Shown here: piece after piece, positions 43,052-51,586 of the stretch
Position numbering within the stretch: the first letter of the stretch is position 1
Layout of the letters: each line of letters opens with the position of its first letter
DNA from: Microbacterium sp. NC79
GTDB taxonomy: Bacteria; Actinomycetota; Actinomycetes; Actinomycetales; Microbacteriaceae
Assembly (NCBI RefSeq): GCF_019061125.1
Contig: NZ_JAHQYI010000001.1
Span: 1,364,001 to 1,428,000 of the forward strand
DNA: 64,000 nucleotides
Direction of reading: 5' to 3'
Notes under the pieces: generated by a model
The model's database searches: none
Seen by the model: only the letters and a program-made list of their open reading frames with translations
Told to the model about the DNA's origin: nothing
Position numbers and translations under genes: made by a program

Positions 43052-44722
43052 TTAGCCCAGAAGTGCCTTCTTCAGGGTGTCGAGGCCGACACCACCGAGG
43101 TCAAGCGCACGCTTGTGGAACTCCTTGATCGAGAAGTTCTCGCCCTGCTTGGCGGCATACGCGTCACGCACGTTTTCCCAAATACGTTGGCCGACCTTAT
43201 AGCTGGGCGCCTGTCCCGGCCAGCCGAGGTAACGGTTGACTTCAAACTGTACGAACTGGTCGCTCATGTTGACGTTCTTGCGCATGAAGTTGAGGGCGTA
43301 ATCCGCGTCCCAAATGCCGTCGCCATCGAGGCGCGGCTTGCCGAGGTGCACACCGATGTCGAGCACGACGCGGGCAGCGCGCATGCGCTGGCCATCGAGC
43401 ATGCCGAGACGGTCAGCCGGGTCGGAGAGGTATCCGAGGTCTTCCATCAGCCGCTCGGCGTACAGTGCCCACCCCTCAGCGTGGCCCGAGGTTCCGGCAA
43501 GCACACGGCGCCACGAGTTCAGCTCGGCACGGTTGTACGTTGCCTGCGCGATCTGCAGGTGGTGACCGGGAACGCCCTCGTGGTAGACCGTCGTCAGCTC
43601 ACGCCAGGTGTCGAACGTGTCGACGCCCTCAGGCACCGACCACCACATGCGACCCGGGCGGGAGAAGTCATCCGTCGGACCGGTGTAGTAGATGCCACCC
43701 TCCTTCGTGGGGGCGATCATGCACTCCAGCTTGCGGATGGGCTCGGCAATGTCGAAGTGGGTGGCAGCGAGGTCAGCGATGGCCTTGTCGCTGGTGGCCT
43801 GCATCCATTCCTGCAGCGCCTTGGTGCCGTGCAGCTTGCGCGACTCGTCCTTCTCGAGGAAAGCGACGGCCTCCTCAACGGATGCCCCCGCCTTGATCTC
43901 GTTGGCAATGGAGGTCTGCTCGGTGACCATGCGGCGCAACTCGTCGATGCCCCACTCGTACGTCTCATCGAGGTCGATCGTCGCACCAAGGAAGCTGCGC
44001 GAGTGCAGCGCATACAGGTCGCGGCCCACAGCGTCAACGTCGGACGCTGCCGGCGCAAGCTCGTCGGCAAGGAACGCAGCCAGCTTGCCGTACGCAGCGC
44101 GGGCCGAGTCTGCATTGTTTGCCAGCTCGCGCGCGAGCGTCGTCGGCAGCGAACCGTCTACGGGCTTTGCCTCGCCGGCAAACTCAACGAAGTAGCCGTT
44201 GTCTGCGGCGTACCGCTCGACCTGCGTGATGACTTCGGCGACCTGGCGGCGTGCCGGAACGGAGCCCTGTGCAATACCTTCACGGAGCGTTTCGATGTAG
44301 CCGTCGATGGCGCCACCGAGGTTGCTCAGACGTGTCGAGATGACGGACCAATCATCCGTCGTCTGCATCGGCATGAGGTCCAGCACATTGCGGATCTCCT
44401 GCGCGGGCGACGCGATGACGTTGAGGTCGCGGAGCGCCCACTTCGCGTCGTTGAGCTCTAGGTCGAGCTCAAGCGTTGCGGACAGGTCGGTCTTGGTAAC
44501 CTCGTCGATGGCGTCAACGGGTGTCGCGGCGTTGAGCTTGGCGAGCGTTGAGCGCGTCTCAGCAATGAGTGCCTCGTGTCCGGCCGGGCTGTAGTCACCG
44601 TAGCGGTCGTTGTATTCGGTGCGTCCGAGGTAGGTACCCAGCGTCGGGATCTGTTCTGCGAGCGTGTCGACCCACGCGTCGGCGATCTGGTCGATCTCCG
44701 TGGGAGTGCGTTGTTCAGTCAT
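43052..44722 (-). CDS. DUF885 family metallopeptidase-like protein
   Basis: This 556-aa mostly helical DUF885 protein resembles gluzincin carboxypeptidases. The HExxH-like zinc motif reads YHEGVPGHHLQIAQ (near residue 388), followed about 35 residues later by GTSGHAEGWALYAERL, providing the downstream Glu. No signal peptide is seen. Peptide cleavage is inferred from the family. TAGGCT lies 7 nt upstream of the ATG. Confidence 0.9.
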   Translation of the reverse strand: MTEQRTPTEIDQIADAWVDTLAEQIPTLGTYLGRTEYNDRYGDYSPAGHEALIAETRSTLAKLNAATPVDAIDEVTKTDLSATLELDLELNDAKWALRDLNVIASPAQEIRNVLDLMPMQTTDDWSVISTRLSNLGGAIDGYIETLREGIAQGSVPARRQVAEVITQVERYAADNGYFVEFAGEAKPVDGSLPTTLARELANNADSARAAYGKLAAFLADELAPAASDVDAVGRDLYALHSRSFLGATIDLDETYEWGIDELRRMVTEQTSIANEIKAGASVEEAVAFLEKDESRKLHGTKALQEWMQATSDKAIADLAATHFDIAEPIRKLECMIAPTKEGGIYYTGPTDDFSRPGRMWWSVPEGVDTFDTWRELTTVYHEGVPGHHLQIAQATYNRAELNSWRRVLAGTSGHAEGWALYAERLMEDLGYLSDPADRLGMLDGQRMRAARVVLDIGVHLGKPRLDGDGIWDADYALNFMRKNVNMSDQFVQFEVNRYLGWPGQAPSYKVGQRIWENVRDAYAAKQGENFSIKEFHKRALDLGGVGLDTLKKALLG

Positions 44723-44729
44723 GATGCTG

Positions 44730-44735
44730 AGCCTA
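44730..44735 (-). promoter_or_regulatory. -10 element of the DUF885 gene
   Basis: TAGGCT on the minus strand, 7 nt before ATG 44722. Confidence 0.5.
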
Positions 44736-44792
44736 TCGAGAAAGCGGAACCATCGGAGGGCAAAAGTAGTCGCCTGCTGAGCGCTTAACGCG

Positions 44793-44848
44793 GAGTACCC
44801 GGGTCGAAACGAACCGCATGGCGACGGCGCGTTTCGACCCGGGTACTC
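44793..44848 (-). terminator. Inverted repeat downstream of polA
   Basis: A perfect 19-bp stem (44793-44811 with 44830-44848) with an 18-nt loop containing CGCATGGCGA, the same loop core as the element at 34896-34963. It lies 23 nt past the polA stop, with no T-run. Confidence 0.65.
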
Positions 44849-44871
44849 GTTCAGCGAGTGCGGGGTGCGTG

Positions 44872-47502
44872 TTAGTGGCCGGCGGCGTCCCAGTTCGGGC
44901 CGCGGCCGACCTGCACGTCGAGCGGAACCGACAGGCTGGCGGCATCTCCCATACGCTCACGGACGATCTTCTCGGTGGCATCCCATTCGCCCGGTGCGAC
45001 TTCAACGACCAGTTCGTCGTGGATCTGCAGCAGGACGCGCGAACGCAGCTCGGCAGCGCGCAGGTCTTGGTGAATGTGGAACAGCGCGATCTTCATGATG
45101 TCGGCCGCACTGCCCTGGATGGGCGAGTTGAGCGCCGCACGCTCAGCGTTTTCACGCAGCACGCGGTTCGGGCTCGACAGGTCGGGGAACGGCCGGCGGC
45201 GACCAAAGATCGTCTCGGTAAAACCGTCGATCTTGGCCTGCTGCACGGAAGCGCGCAGGTAGTCGCGCACCGCACCAAACCGATTGAAGTACTCGACCAT
45301 CAGGTGCTTGGCTTCCGACTGTTCGATACGCAACTGCTTCGACAGACCGAACGCCGAGAGTCCGTACACCAGACCGTACGACATCGCCTTGACCTTGGTG
45401 CGCATCGCCGGGGTGACATCGCTCGGGGCAACACCGAACACACGGGAGCCAACGAAGCGGTGCAGGTCTTCGCCCGAGTTGAACGCTTCGATGAGGCCGG
45501 GGTCTTCTGAGAGGTGTGCCATGATGCGCATTTCAATCTGCGAATAGTCGGCAGTCAGCAGCGTTTCATAACCTTCGCCCACTTCGAACGCCTGCCGGAT
45601 GCGGCGTGATTCTGCCGTGCGCACCGGAATGTTCTGCAGGTTCGGGTCGGTGCTCGAGAGGCGCCCGGTCTGGCTACCGGTCTGCACGTACGTCGTGTGC
45701 ACGCGGTTGTCTGGCTTAATCGCGCTGTCGAGCGACTCGATGATCTGGCGCAGCTTCGTGGCCTCACGGTGCTGTCCGAGCAGGTCGAGGAACGGGTGTG
45801 GGCTGGACTCCTGCAGGTCGGCAAGCGCCGCGGCGTCGGTAGAGTATCCCGTCTTTGTCTTGCGTGTCTTCGGCAGCGAAAGTTCTTCGAAAAGTACCTC
45901 CTGAAGCTGCTTGGGCGAGCCCAAGTTCACTTCGCGGCCGATGGTTCCGTATGCCTCCTGTGCGATGCCTTCCGCACGCTGCGCAAGCTCAGCACTAAAC
46001 CCGCTGAGGAGCTCGTGCGACACCGCGACACCAGCAAGCTCCATGTCGGCCAGCGCCGACAGCGTCGGCAGTTCGATGTCGACGAGCACGCTGAGGATGT
46101 TCTCCGGCATGTCGGCGCGAACGGCGTCGGCGACGCGCAGCGTGAACCAGCTCAGCTGGCCGGGGGTTGCGCCTTCAGTTTCAGGAACGAGCTGCGTCGG
46201 ATCGGCTTCGGGGAGCTTTTCGCCGAGATAGCGGTCAACAAGATCGCCGAGCGTCTTGTCTGGGTAGCTCGGGCGAATCAGCCATCCTGCCAGGTTCGTG
46301 TCAAACGACAGCCCGGCGAGGTCGGCTCCGGAACGCCGAATCGCCTTGAGCTGCGCCTTGGCGTCGTGCAGAACCTTGTCGTCGTTGCCAGCGAGCCACG
46401 AGAGCACGGCGGTATCGGTGGTCCAGTCAAACTCAATCGCCTCGGAAAGCGTCGCCACACCTACCCGCTGCGGCGCGCCCCCGTCAACAGTGATCGTGAC
46501 GCCGACCGGTGCTGCGTTGTTCTTGGTGAGCCAATCGGCAGCGCCAGCAGCGTCCACCTGACGCGCCTCAGGAACCGGCATCGATGGTTCCGGTGCGCTC
46601 TCTTCGGCGACGGCGCCGGTTGCTTCGAAGACACGCGGCAGGAGCGTGCGGAATTCGAGCCGGGCGAACATGTCGCGCACGGCCTGAGCGTCGATGGGCT
46701 GCACCGCGAGATCAGCAGGCTTCACGTCAAGCTCGACGTCGGTGAGTAGACGGTTGAGTTTGCGGTTGCGACGCACATCGTCCATGTGCTCGCGGAGGTT
46801 GTTACCGACGACACCCTTGATTTCGTCGGCGCGCTCCAAAATGGCGTCGAGGGTGCCGAACTGGTTGAGCCACTTGACGGCGGTCTTCTCCCCCACCTTC
46901 GGAACGCCCGGCAGGTTATCGCTCGTCTCGCCGACGAGCGCGGCAATATCGGGGTACTGGTGTGGGGGCACGCCGTAGCGTTCCATGACGGTGTCCGGGT
47001 CGTAGCGCTTGAGCTGAGAGACGCCCTGAACAGACGGGTAGAGCAGCGTGACCTGGTCGTTCACCATCTGAATTGAGTCGCGGTCGCCCGAGCAAACGAG
47101 CACGTTGTACCCCTCAGCAGCGCCCTGCGTCGCAAGCGTTGCCAGAATATCGTCGGCCTCGAAGTCTTCCTTCGTCAGCACCGTGATGTTCATTGCGCGG
47201 AGGGTCTCCTGCAGCAGCGGAATCTGGCCAGAGAACTCTGGCGGCGTTTCGTTGCGCGTGCCCTTGTACTCCGGGTACTCCCGAGTACGGAACGACTGAC
47301 GGGAAACGTCAAAAGCGACGGCAATGTGCGTCGGCTTCTCCGCCTTAATCAGGTTGACGAGCATCGACAAGAAGCCGTAAATCGCGTTGGTGTGTTGGTT
47401 GTCTTTGGTCGTGAAGTTCTCGACCGGGAGCGCGTAAAACGCGCGGAAAGCCAAGGAATGGCCATCGACAACAAGAAGGGTAGGCTTTTCGGAGTCCGTC
47501 AC
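44872..47502 (-). CDS. polA: DNA polymerase I
   Basis: The 876-aa family A polymerase has an N-terminal 5'-3' exonuclease (FDVSRQSFRTREYPEYKGTR, VCSGDRDSIQMV, LVGETSDNLPGVPKVGEKTA), a middle domain without the DxE proofreading motif (so 3'-5' exonuclease is probably inactive, as in other actinobacteria), and a polymerase domain with motif A DYSQIEMRIMAHLSED, motif B KAMSYGLVYGLSAFGL and motif C QIHDELVVEV. It processes Okazaki fragments and fills repair gaps. GTG start with the TAGGCT leaderless promoter at 47509-47514. Confidence 0.97.
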   Translation of the reverse strand: MTDSEKPTLLVVDGHSLAFRAFYALPVENFTTKDNQHTNAIYGFLSMLVNLIKAEKPTHIAVAFDVSRQSFRTREYPEYKGTRNETPPEFSGQIPLLQETLRAMNITVLTKEDFEADDILATLATQGAAEGYNVLVCSGDRDSIQMVNDQVTLLYPSVQGVSQLKRYDPDTVMERYGVPPHQYPDIAALVGETSDNLPGVPKVGEKTAVKWLNQFGTLDAILERADEIKGVVGNNLREHMDDVRRNRKLNRLLTDVELDVKPADLAVQPIDAQAVRDMFARLEFRTLLPRVFEATGAVAEESAPEPSMPVPEARQVDAAGAADWLTKNNAAPVGVTITVDGGAPQRVGVATLSEAIEFDWTTDTAVLSWLAGNDDKVLHDAKAQLKAIRRSGADLAGLSFDTNLAGWLIRPSYPDKTLGDLVDRYLGEKLPEADPTQLVPETEGATPGQLSWFTLRVADAVRADMPENILSVLVDIELPTLSALADMELAGVAVSHELLSGFSAELAQRAEGIAQEAYGTIGREVNLGSPKQLQEVLFEELSLPKTRKTKTGYSTDAAALADLQESSPHPFLDLLGQHREATKLRQIIESLDSAIKPDNRVHTTYVQTGSQTGRLSSTDPNLQNIPVRTAESRRIRQAFEVGEGYETLLTADYSQIEMRIMAHLSEDPGLIEAFNSGEDLHRFVGSRVFGVAPSDVTPAMRTKVKAMSYGLVYGLSAFGLSKQLRIEQSEAKHLMVEYFNRFGAVRDYLRASVQQAKIDGFTETIFGRRRPFPDLSSPNRVLRENAERAALNSPIQGSAADIMKIALFHIHQDLRAAELRSRVLLQIHDELVVEVAPGEWDATEKIVRERMGDAASLSVPLDVQVGRGPNWDAAGH

Positions 47503-47508
47503 CCCTCC

Positions 47509-47514
47509 AGCCTA
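47509..47514 (-). promoter_or_regulatory. -10 element, leaderless promoter of polA
   Basis: TAGGCT on the minus strand, GGAGGG spacer (6 nt), GTG at 47502. Confidence 0.55.
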
Positions 47515-47548
47515 ACGAGGGATACCGACGAGCGCAGGAGGAACCTCA

Positions 47549-47986
47549 ATGCCGATGAACAACCAACATCTCGCCGAGCTGTACGACAATCCCCTCGAAT
47601 GGGTGCAGTCGCGCGGAATGGGGGCGCTGGCCGAGCGCATGGGAATCGAAATGACCGCGTTCGATAAGGATCACGCCGTGGCCACGATGCCAGCGGAAGG
47701 CAATACGCAACCCGTCGGCCTCATTCACGGGGGCGCATATGTCGTGCTCGGCGAGTCGCTGGGTTCGATGCACGCGAACCTCCTCGCCGGCCCCGGCAAG
47801 CTTGCCGTCGGCGTCGACATCAACGCCACCCACACACGCTCCGTGCGCAGCGGATCCGTCACCGGCACCTGCACACCCATTCATGTGGGGCGAAGCCTCG
47901 CTGTTCACGAGATCGTCGTCACGGATGACGAGGGCCGTCGGTGTTCAACGATCCGCATCACGAACGCCATCATCGACCAGCGATAG
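47549..47986 (+). CDS. Hot-dog fold thioesterase (PaaI/MenI-like)
   Basis: The 145-aa acyl-CoA thioesterase has AEGNTQPVGLIHGGAYVVLGESLGSMHANLL near residue 50 (the HGG turn and catalytic-helix Glu) and AVGVDINATHTRSVRSGSVTGTCTPIHVGR. This resembles the DHNA-CoA thioesterase/PaaI branch. Substrate may be an aromatic or DHNA-CoA. ATG has AGGAGG upstream; divergent from polA. Confidence 0.88.
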   Translation: MPMNNQHLAELYDNPLEWVQSRGMGALAERMGIEMTAFDKDHAVATMPAEGNTQPVGLIHGGAYVVLGESLGSMHANLLAGPGKLAVGVDINATHTRSVRSGSVTGTCTPIHVGRSLAVHEIVVTDDEGRRCSTIRITNAIIDQR

Positions 47987-48050
47987 TCGCCCGCGCGCCG
48001 CAGGCACCGGTTCCGGAACCAGAACAGCGGAACCAGCAGGCGGTAGATAC

Positions 48051-48086
48051 ACGAATGGCCACCCCACGAGGTGGCCATTCGTTTGC
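48051..48086. terminator. Bidirectional terminator between the thioesterase and response-regulator genes
   Basis: A 13-bp stem (48051-48063 with 48070-48082) with a 6-nt loop and TTTG tail. Confidence 0.8.
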
Positions 48087-48096
48087 GTACGGGGTA

Positions 48097-48717
48097 CTAG
48101 TCCTTCTTCGGGGACAGCTGGTCGATGATGGCCTTGGCGACATCTTGCATCGTCAGGCGGCGATCCATCGAGGCCTTCTGAATCCAGCGGAATGCCTCGG
48201 GCTCGCTGAGCCCCATCTTTTCGTTGAGCAGGCCCTTGGCGCGGTCAACGAGCTTGCGGGTCTCGAAACGCTCGACCATGTCGGCGACCTCGGCCTCAAG
48301 GGTAATGATCTGCTCGTAGCGGGCGAGGGCAATTTCGATTGCGGGCAACAGGTCGTTCGGCGTGAAGGGCTTGACAACGTATGCCAGGGCGCCGGCCTCG
48401 CTGGCGCGCTCGACGAGCTCCTTCTGGCTGAACGCGGTCAGCAGAACGACGGGTGCAATGTGGTTCTTGCTCAGCTTCTCGGCTGCGGTGATGCCATCCA
48501 TCTGCGGCATTTTGACATCCATGATCACCAGATCAGGGCGCAACTCGGTCGCGAGCTGAACGGCCGTCTCACCGTCGCCTGCCTCACCGACAACGTCGAA
48601 ACCGTTGTCTCGGAGAATCTCGACAATGTCGAGGCGAATAAGCGACTCGTCTTCGGCGACGACCACGCGACGGGGTGCGGGCGCTGAGGTGGCTTCGGTT
48701 TGTTCCTGATCGGTCAC
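48097..48717 (-). CDS. pdtaR: ANTAR-domain response regulator (PdtaR-like)
   Basis: This 206-aa protein has an N-terminal receiver domain (VVVAEDESLIRLDIVEIL, phosphoacceptor in LVIMDVKMPQMDG, Lys in YVVKPFTPNDL) and a C-terminal ANTAR RNA-binding domain (ETRKLVDRAKGLLNEKMGLSEPEAFRWIQKASMDRRLTMQDVAKAII). It matches Rv1626/PdtaR, which is phosphorylated by PdtaS and acts as a transcription antiterminator. The kinase gene is not adjacent. Leaderless promoter TAGGAT (48724-48729). Confidence 0.94.
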   Translation of the reverse strand: MTDQEQTEATSAPAPRRVVVAEDESLIRLDIVEILRDNGFDVVGEAGDGETAVQLATELRPDLVIMDVKMPQMDGITAAEKLSKNHIAPVVLLTAFSQKELVERASEAGALAYVVKPFTPNDLLPAIEIALARYEQIITLEAEVADMVERFETRKLVDRAKGLLNEKMGLSEPEAFRWIQKASMDRRLTMQDVAKAIIDQLSPKKD

Positions 48718-48723
48718 TGCTCA

Positions 48724-48729
48724 ATCCTA
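48724..48729 (-). promoter_or_regulatory. -10 element, leaderless promoter of pdtaR
   Basis: TAGGAT on the minus strand, TGAGCA spacer (6 nt), GTG at 48717. Confidence 0.55.
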
Positions 48730-48786
48730 TGGCACAGGCCTGGTTCAAATGGTGTTTCCCACACAGCAAACGTGGATTAACCCCAC

Positions 48787-49044
48787 CTAATGCCGACGTA
48801 ACCGTGCGATGAGCTCCTGCTTTCGCAATCTCGAGTAGCCAGCAAGCCCCAGCTCCTTCGCTCGTTTCTTCAGCTCTGGTACGGTCCACTCTTCATATGG
48901 TTCCGCTTCTCCCCCGCGTTTTCCCACCGCCGCGCGTCCATCGCGGGCGCTCGCGTTCGCGATGCGGGCAGCCTTCTCTTTCGATGCGCCCTCGCGGCGG
49001 AGCGCCTCGTACACGTCTTCATCCTTGATTTGGGGGTTCGGCAT
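48787..49044 (-). CDS. Small basic protein with Rho-N/SAP-like C-terminus
   Basis: The 85-aa protein has a helical N-terminus (IKDEDVYEALRREGASKEKAARIANASARDG), a short Gly/Arg linker (VGKRGGEAEPYEEW), and a helix-extended-helix unit TVPELKKRAKELGLAGYSRLRKQELIARLRRH typical of Rho N-terminal or SAP-type nucleic-acid binding motifs. It resembles a family recalled as DUF7218. ATG 49044 has AAGGGA; the TTG at 49059 is a less likely start. It follows a 66-aa gene by 11 nt, so both are probably one operon. Confidence 0.8.
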   Translation of the reverse strand: MPNPQIKDEDVYEALRREGASKEKAARIANASARDGRAAVGKRGGEAEPYEEWTVPELKKRAKELGLAGYSRLRKQELIARLRRH

Positions 49045-49055
49045 CGTGTTCCCTT

Positions 49056-49256
49056 TCAATCGACCGGTTCGCGCTGGGTTTCGATGAACTGGCGGTCATC
49101 ATCGCTGAGCGTCTCACCATCCCGCACGACGTAACCGGTGAGGGTTCGAATCTCCTCCACCACGGTCGCAGGCAAGACGTCATTTGGTGCCTCCCAGATG
49201 GCGTGCTTGGCCTCGATGCTCAGCTGCGGCCACCAGGTGTGAATGTCTGGCAACAT
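49056..49256 (-). CDS. Small acidic hypothetical protein, 66 aa
   Basis: The protein starts MLPDIHTWWPQLSIEAKHAI and is acidic, Trp-containing and probably helical. I do not recognise a family. The ATG at 49256 has GGGAGA in place; GC-rich third positions and tight linkage to the SAP-like gene support coding. The first gene of a two-gene minus-strand unit. Confidence 0.65.
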   Translation of the reverse strand: MLPDIHTWWPQLSIEAKHAIWEAPNDVLPATVVEEIRTLTGYVVRDGETLSDDDRQFIETQREPVD

Positions 49257-49444
49257 CGTTCTCCCTTCCACACCACCAGCGTGTCAATCAGGCGGAACAA
49301 TGGGCACCCCCTTGACAACCACCGCAGGGTCTGGGGACTACCTACCCAGCACAGACCCGTCGCTCGTGTCAACCCGTTAGACCGAACGCGCGGCGTCGGG
49401 TCATAGTACAGCGACATCATTGTGCTCGAGAAGGGTTCACACAA

Positions 49445-50524
49445 ATGGCGCGATCTTTTGGGATCGAGGAAGAGTTCATGTTCGCGGACGCTGAGTCGTT
49501 GACTCCCGTGAACGTCGCGCACGATGCCATCGAGGACTTACGATCGCGCAATTTGCCCGGTACGGTCACCGCCGAGTTTCTGGACTGCCAAATTGAGTTT
49601 GCCTCGGGTGTGTGCCACGGCGCCGCACAGGCGCTCGATGAGCTCACCGCATTTCGCACCGCCGCTCAGGCGTGGGCGGAACATCGAGGTCTCACTGTGG
49701 TTCCGTCCGGCACGCCTTTCGTAGCCGGGCGCTCCCGCATCGAACCTACGAGCGCTCGATACCATCTCATCGCGCAAAATGTCGGACGATTGGCGGGCGA
49801 ACATCTTCTCAACGGCATGCACGTGCACGTGGGCATCGATGATCCCGCCGACCGCGTGCGAGCTCTCGGCGTCGTCCGGCCGTGGCTCCCCGCACTCCTG
49901 GCGATATCCGCAAACTCCCCGTTTTGGAAGGGTGCAGACACTAGCTTTCATAGTTGGCGATCGATCCAGGCCCGCAGATGGACAACGAACGGCATCCCTC
50001 CTGCCTACGAAGACCAGGCCGATCATGATCGGCTGCGTGAAAGGTTGATCGGTGTGGGTGCCACGCAGCACTACAGCACCGCAAGCTGGAGCGTGCGCGT
50101 TTCGGAAAACCTTCCCACGATCGAGTTGCGCATCAGCGACGCGCAACTCACCGCCGCCCGCGCGGTGTCGATCGCACTCGTCATCCGCGGGCTCGTTGAT
50201 GTCGGCCTCCGCACCCTTCCTGAGGGGTCACCTGAACGTCACCATATCCTCGACGCAGAGCTGTGGCACGCCGCTAGACACGGCATGAGTGAGGGGCTGT
50301 ATAATCCCATGACCCGCACGCATACCCCGAGCAGTGACGTGCTTTCTCACCTCGTAGCGATGCTGCATGACAGCGAAGAGGCAACGCCCGCATTCGTCGA
50401 CACGGAACTCGACACGATGGCTGCCGGAAGCGATGGCGCGACCATTCAACGCGCAGCGCTCGCCCGTAGTCTCGGACACCTTACCGCCCTCTACTGCGGT
50501 TCCATGCGTGGGGACGAGGATTAG
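49445..50524 (+). CDS. YbdK-type carboxylate-amine ligase (glutamate-cysteine ligase 2 family)
   Basis: The 359-aa GCS2-family ligase has an N-terminal FGIEEEFMFAD (metal/ATP-binding glutamates), EFLDCQIEFASGV near residue 40, LNGMHVHVGIDDPADRVRAL near 122 and the C-terminal ENLPTIELRISDAQL. Members have weak gamma-glutamylcysteine synthetase activity; true substrates are unclear. The end overlaps the convergent downstream gene by 4 nt. The 173 nt upstream hold its promoter region; no other gene is seen there. Confidence 0.88.
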   Translation: MARSFGIEEEFMFADAESLTPVNVAHDAIEDLRSRNLPGTVTAEFLDCQIEFASGVCHGAAQALDELTAFRTAAQAWAEHRGLTVVPSGTPFVAGRSRIEPTSARYHLIAQNVGRLAGEHLLNGMHVHVGIDDPADRVRALGVVRPWLPALLAISANSPFWKGADTSFHSWRSIQARRWTTNGIPPAYEDQADHDRLRERLIGVGATQHYSTASWSVRVSENLPTIELRISDAQLTAARAVSIALVIRGLVDVGLRTLPEGSPERHHILDAELWHAARHGMSEGLYNPMTRTHTPSSDVLSHLVAMLHDSEEATPAFVDTELDTMAAGSDGATIQRAALARSLGHLTALYCGSMRGDED

Positions 50525-50844
50525 TCTTTGCCGTTGTCCACGGCCTCGAAGTGCTCAGCAACCAGCATGATGCCGCCGGTGGAATGTGCAGAGCGCGCCA
50601 GCTCATCAAGCCAGGCCGGGCTGAGTTCTGCGGGTTCGGGTGAATCGAAAATGAACCGTAACGGAATAGCGGGATGCAGCCAAATGGTGCTGCGACCGCC
50701 GTCAGTATCCTCCGGGTGAATCCAAGAAACGGTGAAGCTCTCACCGCGGCGCAATTTCGTCGTGATGACGACCTTCAAATGCGCGAGTGCGCGATCTTCA
50801 ATCTCGATGGGGCTATCGGGGTGACCATAGTACAAAGCGCCCAT
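50521..50844 (-). CDS. Small beta-rich protein, DUF7882-like, copy 2
   Basis: The 107-aa protein belongs to the same family as the next gene upstream. Shared features are IEIEDRALAHLKVVITTKLRRGESFTVSW, then GGRSTIWLHPAIPLRF, LSPAWLDELARSAHSTGG. Such Microbacteriaceae proteins are recalled as DUF7882 and are sometimes mislabelled ATP-dependent DNA ligase; no ligase motif is present. The ATG overlaps the preceding stop (TGATG), so the pair is co-translated. Function unknown. Confidence 0.8.
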   Translation of the reverse strand: MGALYYGHPDSPIEIEDRALAHLKVVITTKLRRGESFTVSWIHPEDTDGGRSTIWLHPAIPLRFIFDSPEPAELSPAWLDELARSAHSTGGIMLVAEHFEAVDNGKD

Positions 50845-51155
50845 CACACAACCGAGCCTTCTGCTGGTTCCGGAACCATATGTAGGCCGTGCGCGGAGTG
50901 CGCCGTTTCGGAGAGTGCATCGAGCCAAGCGGGGTTGAGCTGCGGCCGGCGGCTACCATAAAACTTGAACACCAGTGAGGCAGAGCTGTTGATCCAGACG
51001 CTCGTGCGGCCGTCCCCGACGCTCGCGTCATCGCGCCAGCTGAAAAAGAAGGGCTCATTGCGACGCAACTTCGCTCCGATGACAACCTGAAGGTGTGCCA
51101 GCGCGCGATCTTCGACATCAATCTTGACATTAGTGTCGTAGATGAATTTTCCCAA
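50844..51155 (-). CDS. Small beta-rich protein, DUF7882-like, copy 1
   Basis: The 103-aa protein starts MGKFIYDTNVKIDVEDRALAHL and shares LRRNEPFFFSW, GDGRTSVWINSSASLVFKF, LNPAWLDALSETAHSAHGL with its neighbour at 50521-50844. The two are tandem duplicates that have diverged to roughly half identity by eye. No catalytic motif or signal peptide. Unknown function. Confidence 0.8.
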   Translation of the reverse strand: MGKFIYDTNVKIDVEDRALAHLQVVIGAKLRRNEPFFFSWRDDASVGDGRTSVWINSSASLVFKFYGSRRPQLNPAWLDALSETAHSAHGLHMVPEPAEGSVV

Positions 51156-51329
51156 CGTGCTCCTTAGCGACGCGCCAATCGTGCGAGTCCACCAAATGGT
51201 AACCCAGGTACAGCCAACCAGCCCCGCGTGGAGATAGCAAGCCTTAGCCTTCCGCTGTCAACTATGCAACCCCCTGTTCCTGGACGGACAGGGGCGTAAT
51301 CTAGCGGCGAAGCGATGGAAAGGTAGATC

Positions 51330-51497
51330 ATGGTCCCCGACCCTAACCTCGAGCCCGAGCCCGTAACACCGACCACCGACGGTGCCGCAGCCAGCCAACC
51401 ACGCATGTGGCGAGAGGTATCACTGGACTCCGGAGAAATATCAGTCGTGCCCCCGAATCCCGTTGGCATTGACGAGCCGAAGGACGTTTCTGACTAA
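51330..51497 (+). CDS. Small acidic proline-rich protein, 55 aa
   Basis: The frame starts MVPDPNLEPEPVTPTTDG and ends GIDEPKDVSD, Pro/Asp/Glu-rich and probably disordered apart from a short WREVSLDSGEISVV strand-like segment. Support: GGAAAGG ribosome site 7-13 nt before the ATG, a TAATCT -10-like box at 51297-51302, and balanced codons. Not recognised. The overlapping minus-strand frame at 51164-51469 is judged a shadow. Confidence 0.5.
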   Translation: MVPDPNLEPEPVTPTTDGAAASQPRMWREVSLDSGEISVVPPNPVGIDEPKDVSD

Positions 51498-51586
51498 AGA
51501 GACCCCTGCTCCACGACGCGCCCGGCCGCTCCTCACGTCGCGCTGAGGCTCAAAACTGCGATAGTGTCGAGTTGTTTCACGCACTT

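Noticed and set aside
42584..44461. 625-codon plus-strand open frame
   Set aside because: Antisense shadow of the LLM and DUF885 genes, both of which have clear motifs on the minus strand.
45697..46749. 350-codon plus-strand open frame
   Set aside because: Antisense to polA; low-complexity, Val/Arg/Gly-rich.
51164..51469. 101-codon minus-strand frame
   Set aside because: Gly/Ser-rich with no motif; the opposite frame (51330-51497) has a better ribosome site and promoter.
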